NCBI GenBank assembly: GCA_964353455.1
Contig: CAYGWP010000115.1
Location: 1 to 8,893 of the forward strand
DNA: 8,893 nt
Reading direction: 5' to 3'
Origin: CAYGWP01 sp964353455
Lineage (GTDB): Bacteria; Planctomycetota; Phycisphaerae; FEN-1346
Below are positions 1-6,736 of this stretch, in pieces; within the stretch, counting starts at the first letter, position 1; each line of letters starts with the position of its first letter. Below the pieces are notes generated by a model. That model searched no databases and was not told the DNA's origin. It saw nothing but the letters and a program-made list of their open reading frames with translations. A program made the position numbers and the translations under genes.

Positions 1-1223
1 CATTGCCTTCGCTTCTCGTACGCGCCGCACGTCTCCGCGAACACCTGCTCCACCGTGATCTTCTGCATGCAGATGTTGTCCCGGCACCGCGACTCGCGGT
101 TGTTGAACGCATTCACGCACGGGCTGCACACGATCCCGGCCCACAGCACGTGGTTGCGCGGCGTCCGCGCGGCAAAGAGCGCGGGCGTTTCGGGGCCGAA
201 CAGCGTCACCACGTCAATCGGCGTGAGGGCCGCGAAATGCGCGGGCCCGCTGTCGTTGGTCACCAGCACCTCGGCGAACCCGTACAGAATCAAGAGTTGC
301 CGCAGAGTGGTCTTCCCGGCCAGCGAGATGCATCGGTTTGAGCCGATGCGACCGACCAGCGGCGCGACCGCCTCAGCCTCGTCGGGCGCGCCCGTGAAGG
401 CGACGTACACGTCCGGGTACTTTTCGAGAAGGCGTTGCGCGAGTTCTACGTACCGCTCGCCCGGCCAGCGCCTGACGGGCAGCAGGTCGCCGGCGTTGGC
501 GTTCAGGAGGACGAGGGGCGGCAGTTCGTCGCGCCGCATCGCCTGGCGCAGGATGCCGCGGACTTCCTCGACCTCTTCCGGCCGCGCGGCGAACTCCGGC
601 AACGATTTCGTGATCGGCGGCGGCGAGAGGTCCAGCGCCGGCAGACGGTCGGGCGGCGCGTCGAGGGCATCCACGAGAATCTCGAACGTCTGGCTGGTGT
701 GCAGGTGCGGGTTGTACGAGAGGCGGTGCGTGAGCAGGTCTCCGCGCCATGCGGCCTCGCTGCCTGTAGCGTGGAGGCCGACCCGAACGGGCGCGCCGCT
801 GAGGTAACACAGTGCCGCGCTGGAGCGTGCGAAGAACTCCATGTCGATTGCGGCGTCAATCCGCGCCCGCCGCGCTCGCCACAGCGCACCGACGGCCCCG
901 AAGACGGTCCCCAGGATGCCGCGCGTGCGGATCGCCAGCACGTTTCCCTGCGGAATGAGGCCGAGGGCATCGACGATGAAGCGGTTCTCCTGGAAGACCA
1001 TGAAGAAGACGTTTTCCGGGCCGACCTTGTCAACGGCCTTCTTCAGGGCCGGCCACGCCAGGACCGTTGCGCCCTGCTCGACGAGTTTTACAAAGAGTAT
1101 GCGGCGGACCTTGGCCGGCGGCGTGCGACGCACAAGGTCCGCGACGCGCCGCCACACGGTCAGGATGGCGCAGACCGGCGCCCCCAGCCATCGGTCGGCC
1201 TGCCGCATAGTTGAGATTCTCAT
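1..1223 (-). CDS. Glycosyltransferase family 9 (heptosyltransferase-like), 3' end at window edge
   Basis: The minus-strand frame runs from ATG at 1223 without a stop to the left edge. It gives 407 codons, and the next codon starts TG, so a TGA may lie one base outside. GT9 enzymes transfer heptose or another sugar from a nucleotide-sugar to a growing LPS-type glycan in the cytoplasm. Family signatures seen: an N-lobe beginning around residue 39 (KVRRILFVKL), the middle motif SGAPVRVGL (142-150), the C-lobe stretch NANAGDLLPVRRWPGERY (241-258), the donor-site motif TNDSGPAHFAA (322-332) followed by LFGPETP, and a late cysteine cluster (C366, C369, C380, C385). The protein is longer than usual because of about 38 extra N-terminal residues, of which the first 30 resemble the neighbouring GT-C protein. 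That resemblance begins exactly at the ATG and supports this start; GAGG sits 8 bases upstream. The Asp that follows Gly in the N-terminal GD motif of classical heptosyltransferases is Ala52 here. Family assignment is firm; the sugar is unknown. Confidence 0.9.
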   Translation of the reverse strand, partial: MRISTMRQADRWLGAPVCAILTVWRRVADLVRRTPPAKVRRILFVKLVEQGATVLAWPALKKAVDKVGPENVFFMVFQENRFIVDALGLIPQGNVLAIRTRGILGTVFGAVGALWRARRARIDAAIDMEFFARSSAALCYLSGAPVRVGLHATGSEAAWRGDLLTHRLSYNPHLHTSQTFEILVDALDAPPDRLPALDLSPPPITKSLPEFAARPEEVEEVRGILRQAMRRDELPPLVLLNANAGDLLPVRRWPGERYVELAQRLLEKYPDVYVAFTGAPDEAEAVAPLVGRIGSNRCISLAGKTTLRQLLILYGFAEVLVTNDSGPAHFAALTPIDVVTLFGPETPALFAARTPRNHVLWAGIVCSPCVNAFNNRESRCRDNICMQKITVEQVFAETCGAYEKRRQ

Positions 1224-1231
1224 TGCCGCGA

Positions 1232-1235
1232 CCTC
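1232..1235 (-). promoter_or_regulatory. Ribosome binding site of the GT9 gene
   Basis: GAGG on the minus strand lies 8 bases before the ATG at 1223. It supports this start over the in-frame ATG at codon 6 (1208). Confidence 0.5.
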
Positions 1236-1253
1236 GTAACCTTGAAAGAAACC

Positions 1254-1269
1254 TGCCGGCGCTCCGGCA
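1254..1269 (-). terminator. Terminator-like hairpin between the GT-C and GT9 genes
   Basis: Read on the minus strand, TGCCGG-AGCG-CCGGCA makes a perfect 6-bp GC-rich stem with a 4-base loop, followed by GGTTTCTTTC. The stem lies 73 bases after the stop of the upstream GT-C gene and 31 bases before the GT9 start. The T-tract is interrupted and begins two bases after the stem, so termination may be weak or absent. It could end the upstream operon, act as an attenuator, or be chance in GC-rich DNA. Confidence 0.35.
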
Positions 1270-1270
1270 T

Positions 1271-1299
1271 ATTATGGTCTCCGGCCCGGGCTGAGGCAA
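1271..1299 (-). promoter_or_regulatory. Candidate sigma70-type promoter for the GT9 gene
   Basis: On the minus strand, TTGCCT (1299-1294) is separated by exactly 17 bases from CATAAT (1276-1271). These match TTGACA and TATAAT at 4/6 and 5/6 positions. The predicted transcription start, near 1264, would fall inside the hairpin at 1254-1269, so a transcript from here would not carry the whole hairpin. This fits an arrangement in which the upstream operon ends and GT9 restarts, but it rests on consensus matching alone. Confidence 0.35.
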
Positions 1300-1341
1300 C
1301 CTGGCTGTCGCCAGACTGGAGCGCGGCCCCTTCAGGAGTAA

Positions 1342-3231
1342 CTATCGGACATCCGCCGGCCGCGGCTGCGGTGAATTGGCGGGCAGGCTGGGAGGCGGAA
1401 GCGACGGATTCAACTGACGGGCCTTGTCGTAGCACTGCCGGGCAAGGTTGGGCATGTCCTTTGACGCGAGCCAATCGCCCGCTTTCCAATAGACCGAGTC
1501 CGGGTGGTTCTCACGCCGGGCGAACAGGTCCAGCGCCTCAAACGCGCCGGTCGCGTTGTCGCGCGCTATCCGGATGCAGAATAGGTGCCTCAGGACCACG
1601 TAGGCATCGGGCTTGAATGCCAAGGCGCCCAGGGCCTCTCGTTCGGCCTCCTCATACTGACCAAGGCTGGCCAGCACCGCCGCCAAATTCTCCCTTAGGT
1701 CGGCACAGTCGGGCACTTGTGCAATTGCGGCTCGAAGGTCGGCCTCGGCGTCTGCGTACCGTCCCTGACGTGTGAGGCCCCTGGCCCTGTACTCCAGGAG
1801 CAGCGGGTTCTGCGGGTCGATGGCTTCGGCACAGTCCATGGCCTGCCGTCGCTCCGCCAGCGAGGCGTCCGGGTCGGTCGCGAGCAGAAGTGGCGCTATA
1901 AGGCTATCGGGATGCTGGCGCACGGCCTGGCGGACGTCTTCAAGGGCTTCATCCTGGCGGCCTGACTGGGCGAGCCATGCATAGCGGCCGATCAGTGTCT
2001 TCTCCCAGTCGGGAGAGAAGTACCCCCACTTCGGCCCCGCCAGAAAGATGCCCAGTTGGATCATCAGTCCGATGCCTGCCGCCGCCAGGATAGTCTGCCC
2101 TGCCAAGCCCCGTCGCGAGACGCGGTTCAGCACGTGGCCTGTCAGACAAAGGACGGGCACGAGCGTCCCGGCGGCCCACCATCCGCCGTTGAACGGTTCC
2201 GCTGGCGCTACGATACTCACGATGAGGGCCGGCACCCCCACTGCCGCAAGGAGGAAGCCGTAGCGGCCCTCCCGCCACCGCCATGCCGCATAGGCCGTGC
2301 ACACCAGATACAGCACGCCGCTCGGCCAGGCGCAGGGCACCTGAGACACCATGCGGAAGACATCGCCCTCCAAGAGGGCAACCCGCCATGCCTCCACAGG
2401 CCAAAGGATAAGCGGTTCCAGGTATAGAAGGAAGAACCGCGGCGTCAGACCGAGGCTCGTGCCCTTCTGTAGAATGTAGCCGGCCGTGGGAGCCTGGTGC
2501 ATCAGGTCCCATGCCAGATTCGGAGCCACGAGGGCCACCGCCATTGCCGCGCCCAGGTAAGGTCCCGGCCGGCGAACGACCTGCCCCAGTCTCCGTGATG
2601 CAACCAGGTACACCGCCACCGCCGGCAGCACGAGGGCAGTCAACTGGTAGAAGTTCCACGCGAGGCCCACCGCCAGTCCGAAAAGCAACCAGTCGCGGGG
2701 CCGCATCCGCTCGACGGCCCGATCTGCCGCCAGCAGCGGCCAGGCAACCAGAAACAAGTGGTTCGTCGCCTGAAAGAGCGGTCCTCCGGCCACCAGGTGC
2801 TGGTCGATGGCGCCGAGAGCCAGGGCGATCAGCGCTGCCCTGCGGCCGAAGAACCGTGCCGCCAGAAGGTACACCGCCAGAAGCCCCGATGTATTCAGCA
2901 TCGCGAAGACCACGCGGATAAGAATTGCCGATCCCCCGCCCAGCCAATCCAGGATGGCCAGCATGTACGGGATGCCCATGCCGTGGTTCATGTGCGCGTG
3001 GCCGAGGGGCAGATTCAGCCGGTCTGGATCCAGTGAGATGGTCCGCGCCAGGTCCAGTTGCCATTTTTCGTCAACGTTCAAGGGCAGGCTGTGGGCATAG
3101 ACCATGCGCAGGAGGAAAGCCGCCAGGAGGATGGCGGCCGGCAGGTTGGCAACGCGCCGCCACACGGCGAGAAGCGCACGGACGAGCGCCCATGGCCGGC
3201 GGTCGGCCTGTTGCACGGTGGAGATGCTCAT
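1342..3231 (-). CDS. GT-C membrane glycosyltransferase (PMT/ArnT-like) with C-terminal TPR domain
   Basis: 629 aa, ATG at 3231 to TAG at 1342. The N-terminal two thirds are a polytopic membrane protein with about 11-12 hydrophobic stretches between residues 31 and 390. After the first segment comes LPLNVDEKW (49-57); the D54-E55 pair matches the catalytic acidic motif in the first outer loop of PMT/ArnT-type GT-C enzymes, which use polyprenyl-phosphate sugars outside the inner membrane. A soluble tail (about 417-608) shows several TPR-like helical pairs, for example QGRYADAEADLRAAI and LGQYEEAEREALGAL, and ends in a proline-rich stretch. It is a full-length paralogue of the GT-C gene at 4847-6736, sharing YAH.LP, the DE motif and AGPK..Y.SP.WEK before the TPRs. 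Its start overlaps the stop of the upstream radical SAM gene as ATGA, so translation is probably coupled. The first 30 residues match the GT9 neighbour. The acceptor (lipid, glycan or protein) is unknown. Confidence 0.88.
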   Translation of the reverse strand: MSISTVQQADRRPWALVRALLAVWRRVANLPAAILLAAFLLRMVYAHSLPLNVDEKWQLDLARTISLDPDRLNLPLGHAHMNHGMGIPYMLAILDWLGGGSAILIRVVFAMLNTSGLLAVYLLAARFFGRRAALIALALGAIDQHLVAGGPLFQATNHLFLVAWPLLAADRAVERMRPRDWLLFGLAVGLAWNFYQLTALVLPAVAVYLVASRRLGQVVRRPGPYLGAAMAVALVAPNLAWDLMHQAPTAGYILQKGTSLGLTPRFFLLYLEPLILWPVEAWRVALLEGDVFRMVSQVPCAWPSGVLYLVCTAYAAWRWREGRYGFLLAAVGVPALIVSIVAPAEPFNGGWWAAGTLVPVLCLTGHVLNRVSRRGLAGQTILAAAGIGLMIQLGIFLAGPKWGYFSPDWEKTLIGRYAWLAQSGRQDEALEDVRQAVRQHPDSLIAPLLLATDPDASLAERRQAMDCAEAIDPQNPLLLEYRARGLTRQGRYADAEADLRAAIAQVPDCADLRENLAAVLASLGQYEEAEREALGALAFKPDAYVVLRHLFCIRIARDNATGAFEALDLFARRENHPDSVYWKAGDWLASKDMPNLARQCYDKARQLNPSLPPPSLPANSPQPRPADVR

Positions 3232-4640
3232 CGCCTCAGCCCGATCGCCTTCATGGTTTCCTGTGCGGCGTACCTGGCCAATCGCCAGTTTGCCCCGCGG
3301 ACGATCTCGCCGGCGAACTGGGCCATGTAGTATGGAGTAAAATAGACCTTTCGCATCATCGCGCGGACCAGGTCCTCAAGAACTTTGCGCTCCTGCGCCC
3401 ACGGCAGGCGGACCCAGGGGATGGCCTCCTCGTCGGGATGCCAGCGGCCCACGAGGTCGCCGCTCCCGCGGGCGGTCTCGTACGCAGGCGTGTTCGGATA
3501 CGGCCGGAGGACCGCGATGTTGACGGTGCTGGGATGATTGGCGCGGATAAAATCGAGGGTCTCGGCGGCCGATTCGGGCGTCTCGCCGGGGTACCCGACG
3601 ATCCAACTGGAGTGGCTGAACATGCCGTACTTTCGCGCGAGTTCGCAGGCCCTGGCGCACTGGGCCACGGTGATCCTCTTATTCATGGCGTCGAGCATCC
3701 GCTGGCTGCCGGACTCCATGCCGAAGGCCACCAGGTACACGCCCGCCTCCCTGGCGCGCCTGGCCAGGTCCTCGGTGAAGACATCGACGCGGCTCTTTAT
3801 GCGGAACGAGACGTCGAGTTTCTCCTTGATGATGAGGTCGAAGATTGCCAGTGCCCGGCGCCGGTCGGCCGTGAAGGTGTCGTCGCAGATCTCGATGTCG
3901 CGGATTCCGCGCCCGCGGATGCCCACCAGTTCATCCACCACTGCCGCGGGCGTCCGGGCGCGGTAGTGGTGCCGGACGTTGTAGCAGAAGCCGCAGTGGA
4001 ACGGGCAGCCGCGGCTCGTAAAGAGCGTATCGACGGGCGCCTCGCGGACCATCAGGCTGTAGTAGAGCCGCTGGCGGTACGCCTCGGCCACCAGGTCGCG
4101 GGCCGGCAGCGGCACGGAGTTTATCTCGGGAAGTTGCGGCGGAGGACCTTCAACCACTTCCGGGCCGCGGCGATGGACGATGCCGGGGATGCCGCCGACC
4201 TCGGCGCCGGTCCGGACGGCTTCGCAGAGTTGCGGCAGGGAATCCTCGGCCTCCCCCAGGAGGATGTAGTCGGCATCGGTGAACTGCTCGAGGGTCTCGC
4301 GCGGGACGGCGTTAGAGTGCGGGCCGCCGAGGACGATCTTCGCCTCCGGGCGCGCCGCCCGCACAAGTCGCGTCATGTCGCGTACCTGCCGCAGGACTTC
4401 GGAGTAAAGCGCGAGGCCGACCACGGCTGGCCGCAGGCGCCGGACCTCGGCGTCGATCGCCTCGTCGGTCATGCGGAAGGCGTTTGCGTCGAGGACGGCG
4501 GGCCGGTATCCGCGGTCCCGCAGGGCGGCCGCCAGGTACAGGAGGTTCATCGGCGGATAGCACTTCTGGGCGATTTCGTTGACGTAGGTCGCCCGCGGAT
4601 TGATGAGGAGAACCGTTCGGTTGTCGGCGGCTATGGTCAT
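3228..4640 (-). CDS. Radical SAM enzyme with B12-binding-like N-terminal domain (BchE/class B methyltransferase type)
   Basis: About 470 aa from ATG at 4640 to TGA at 3228. Residues about 8-145 look like a B12-binding fold (VLLINPR start, then KIVLGGPHSNAVP and DYILLGEAEDSL), but the DxHxxG cobalt-ligating motif is not evident, as in many members of this superfamily. The radical SAM core follows, with TSRGCPFHCGFCY placing the iron-sulfur cysteines at C212, C216 and C219. Further core motifs are DDTFTADRRR, VAFGMESGSQ and WIVGYPGETPES. Such enzymes cleave S-adenosylmethionine to a radical and methylate or rearrange unreactive carbon centres; the substrate here is unknown. An in-frame TTG at 4655 would add five residues; neither start has a convincing Shine-Dalgarno sequence, and I prefer the ATG. 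The stop overlaps the next GT-C gene by ATGA, tying the enzyme to membrane glycosylation. The palindromic element at 4674-4801 lies just upstream. Confidence 0.9.
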   Translation of the reverse strand: MTIAADNRTVLLINPRATYVNEIAQKCYPPMNLLYLAAALRDRGYRPAVLDANAFRMTDEAIDAEVRRLRPAVVGLALYSEVLRQVRDMTRLVRAARPEAKIVLGGPHSNAVPRETLEQFTDADYILLGEAEDSLPQLCEAVRTGAEVGGIPGIVHRRGPEVVEGPPPQLPEINSVPLPARDLVAEAYRQRLYYSLMVREAPVDTLFTSRGCPFHCGFCYNVRHHYRARTPAAVVDELVGIRGRGIRDIEICDDTFTADRRRALAIFDLIIKEKLDVSFRIKSRVDVFTEDLARRAREAGVYLVAFGMESGSQRMLDAMNKRITVAQCARACELARKYGMFSHSSWIVGYPGETPESAAETLDFIRANHPSTVNIAVLRPYPNTPAYETARGSGDLVGRWHPDEEAIPWVRLPWAQERKVLEDLVRAMMRKVYFTPYYMAQFAGEIVRGANWRLARYAAQETMKAIGLRR

Positions 4641-4673
4641 GTTTGCCAGGGGCAATTACGCCTATATGTACTA

Positions 4674-4801
4674 CGTCACTTACGGGTGGCACGGCCACGC
4701 TTTGCCTTTGCGTGGCCGTGGTTGTGCCCCGGCCAGGGCCACGGCCACGCAACAGGTCGCCGCGGCGACCAGGCTGTGGCCGTGCCACCCCCAGAGTGAC
4801 G
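4674..4801. repeat. Nested palindromic element (BIME/MITE-like) between two operon genes
   Basis: About 128 bases with layered symmetry. The outer arms are cgtcact (4674-4680) with agtgacg (4795-4801), and gggtggcacggccac (4684-4698) with its perfect 15-base complement at 4776-4790. Inside are a perfect 11-bp stem, cacggccacgc/gcgtggccgtg (4690-4700/4710-4720), a 9-bp stem (4740-4748/4776-4784), and a perfect 16-base palindrome, ggtcgccgcggcgacc (4755-4770). The 9-mer cacggccac or its complement occurs four times. The inner stems compete with the outer pairing, so two folds are possible. No T-tract follows, so it is not a standard terminator. No protein is encoded and no clean target duplication is seen, though cctatatgta and cctatgtta flank it imperfectly. 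It resembles REP-doublet or MITE elements; its mobility is inferred. Confidence 0.8.
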
Positions 4802-4846
4802 CATTGCCACCTATGTTAATCGGGCAGGAGCGGCCCTGTGTAACGG

Positions 4847-6736
4847 TTAATTCGGCGGCCGCAGCCATGCCGGGGCGGACTCCAGGTCTCCCTTCAACAG
4901 TCTGGCCTGCTCGTAGTACCGCCGGGCCAGGTCGAATTGGCCCACTGACGCATAGACCTTAGCGGCACGGAGGTAGGCGAGGTAAGGCTCGTCCTCGCCC
5001 CTGGCCAGCCGGTCGATGGCCTTCTGCGCGCCTTGGGTATCTCCCTTGGCGTTGCGTGTGAAGAAGAGGACCTCGTAGAGATGATACGCATCGGGTTTCA
5101 TCTCGAGGCCGGCCAGGGCCTCCTTCTCGGCCTCTGCATAGTCCCCCATGCCGAAGGCCGCAATGGCTATGTGGTGATGGATCTCATAGAAGTCCCCTCC
5201 GTGGTCCAGTGCGCGCCTGAGGAGGATCATCGCGCCCGGCCAGTCTTTGGCATCGCTTAGCACCTTGGCCTGGAGGAAGAGGGCCAGGGCATTGTATGGG
5301 TCAAGTTCGAGGGCCTTGTTCATGGCGGCGCTGCGGACGGCTTCATCGCGGGTCAGCGTGCCGCGCAGGACCTGCGTGATGGCGCTGTCGGGATGCCGGC
5401 GCACGGCCTCTTCGACAACTGCCAGCGCCTCGCCGCTGCGATGCGTCTTGATGTTCCAGAACACCTCTCCGATCATCGCCTTCTCCCAGAAAGGGGAGGG
5501 ATAGGCGTACTTCGGCCCCGCGAGGAAATGGACCGTGGCGCCGAGAAGCAACACGCCTGCCGCCGCCCCCGTCCATCGGAAGAACTTGTATTCGAGCAGC
5601 CGGTCGGCCACGTACGCCGTCAGGCATATAGCCGGAAAGACGGTGGCGCTGGCCCAGCCGAACTCGTTCCACGGCTCGCGGGCGTTCATCAGCGACACCG
5701 GCGCCGCAATGCCCGCCACAGCCGACACGAGGAGCGCCATCCTGTTGTCGCGCATGTACCGGAGCGACCAGGCTGCGCTTGCCAGGTACGCCGCCCCCGC
5801 GAAAGAGAAACACGTGATCCAGACCGGCGGCCACATGGCGTGGAACCGGGCCATGACGACCCAGGTCGAATCCTTCAGGCCGATGAGGATGTCCCCCAGA
5901 TAGAGGATCAGGAACCGCGGCGAGAGGCCGAACGGCCCGATGCGTGTCGCGCTCCGCTCGACGCTCGGCGCGCTCGAGAAGTAATTCCACAGGAGGTTCG
6001 GCGCGATGAAGAGGGCCGCCACGCCCGCCCCCAGCCAGGCCCACGGATTCCTGAGCACACGCAGCAGTTTGCCGGTTATGAGGACGTACAGAACGAATGG
6101 CGCACCGAGAATCAGGAATATCTCCGATACAAGATATCCTACGCCGGTCAGGATTCCGAGGACGATCCACGAGCGCCGACTCTCCAGGGTCACGCAGCGA
6201 TACATCGCCAGCAGCGTCCACGGCACCAGCGCCAGGTGCACCGGCTCGAGCATGTACACGGCGTTGGTCACCAGGTGCCGGTCGATGGCGGCCAGCGCTA
6301 GGGCGACGATTGCGGCACGGAATCCGAACAGGACCTGCGCCAGCCGCAGTACGCCAAGCAGGCCCACCACGCTGATCATGATGTAGAGGAACCGGACGAA
6401 CAGGATGGACCCCTGGCCGATCCAGAGCCCGAGCGCCGTGATGTACACGCACAGGATAGGGTGGTCCATCTGGCGGCTGGCGATGGGGAGGTGAAAGGTG
6501 CTCGGCCAGAGCGAGATCGTCGAGGCGACCTCCGCGTAGTTGCCTTCATCGTAGTTCGGCGGAAGTCCGTGCGCGTAGGCCATGCGGAGGCACATGGCCG
6601 CCAGAAGAATGGCGCTGATGAGCATCGCCGGCCGCACGCCGGGGGCGTTCACGAAATCGCCCAGGCGCGCGGCAATCCGGGCGACGGCCCCCGGCGAAGA
6701 CTGCGGCAACGCATTTTGACCCGTACTGACCATCAT
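4847..6736 (-). CDS. GT-C membrane glycosyltransferase (PMT/ArnT-like) with C-terminal TPR domain, second copy
   Basis: 629 aa from ATG at 6736 to TAA at 4847. The frame stays open further upstream, but that part overlaps the preceding gene. ATG ATG (6736, 6733) follows GAGG and overlaps the upstream TGA, so translation is probably coupled; either ATG could be used. The membrane part begins near residue 37. After the first segment comes YAHGLPPNYDEGNY, with D63-E64 as the likely catalytic acidic pair of PMT/ArnT-type enzymes, then MDHP (90-93) at the spot where this family often has HPP. Roughly 11-12 hydrophobic segments lead to AGPKYAYPSPFWEK, and a TPR-rich soluble tail runs from about 423 to 620 (for example DYAEAEKEALAGLEMKPDAY, QFDLARRYYEQARLL). 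The expected reaction is sugar transfer from a polyprenyl-phosphate donor outside the inner membrane. The architecture recalls eukaryotic TMTC O-mannosyltransferases (GT-C plus TPR), which suggests but does not prove a protein acceptor. It is a paralogue of the gene at 1342-3231. Confidence 0.88.
   Translation of the reverse strand: MMVSTGQNALPQSSPGAVARIAARLGDFVNAPGVRPAMLISAILLAAMCLRMAYAHGLPPNYDEGNYAEVASTISLWPSTFHLPIASRQMDHPILCVYITALGLWIGQGSILFVRFLYIMISVVGLLGVLRLAQVLFGFRAAIVALALAAIDRHLVTNAVYMLEPVHLALVPWTLLAMYRCVTLESRRSWIVLGILTGVGYLVSEIFLILGAPFVLYVLITGKLLRVLRNPWAWLGAGVAALFIAPNLLWNYFSSAPSVERSATRIGPFGLSPRFLILYLGDILIGLKDSTWVVMARFHAMWPPVWITCFSFAGAAYLASAAWSLRYMRDNRMALLVSAVAGIAAPVSLMNAREPWNEFGWASATVFPAICLTAYVADRLLEYKFFRWTGAAAGVLLLGATVHFLAGPKYAYPSPFWEKAMIGEVFWNIKTHRSGEALAVVEEAVRRHPDSAITQVLRGTLTRDEAVRSAAMNKALELDPYNALALFLQAKVLSDAKDWPGAMILLRRALDHGGDFYEIHHHIAIAAFGMGDYAEAEKEALAGLEMKPDAYHLYEVLFFTRNAKGDTQGAQKAIDRLARGEDEPYLAYLRAAKVYASVGQFDLARRYYEQARLLKGDLESAPAWLRPPN

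Noticed and set aside
55..1214. Several overlapping open frames on both strands in the first 1.2 kb
   Set aside because: The true gene is the open-ended GT9 frame on the minus strand, which has no stop before the left edge; the others lack domains and overlap one another.
1949..3064. Minus-strand open frame of 371 codons within the GT-C gene
   Set aside because: It is an out-of-frame reading of the GT-C gene, rich in Gly, Arg and Pro, with no domain; the other frame has membrane segments, the DE motif and TPRs.
4684..4790. Palindromic element considered as an intrinsic terminator
   Set aside because: No T-tract follows the stems on either strand, and the nested design fits a repeat element better.
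2925..4799. Long plus-strand open frame of 624 codons opposite the radical SAM and GT-C genes
   Set aside because: It is the antisense shadow of two well-supported minus-strand genes in GC-rich DNA; the translation is low in complexity, has no recognisable domain and crosses the boundary between them.
4680..4868. Small minus-strand frame of 62 codons between the two operon blocks
   Set aside because: It is mostly translated palindromic repeat and overlaps the end of the GT-C gene; nothing suggests a real protein.
5343..6452. Minus-strand open frame of 369 codons within the second GT-C gene
   Set aside because: It is an out-of-frame shadow with typical GC-rich composition and no membrane segments or motifs.
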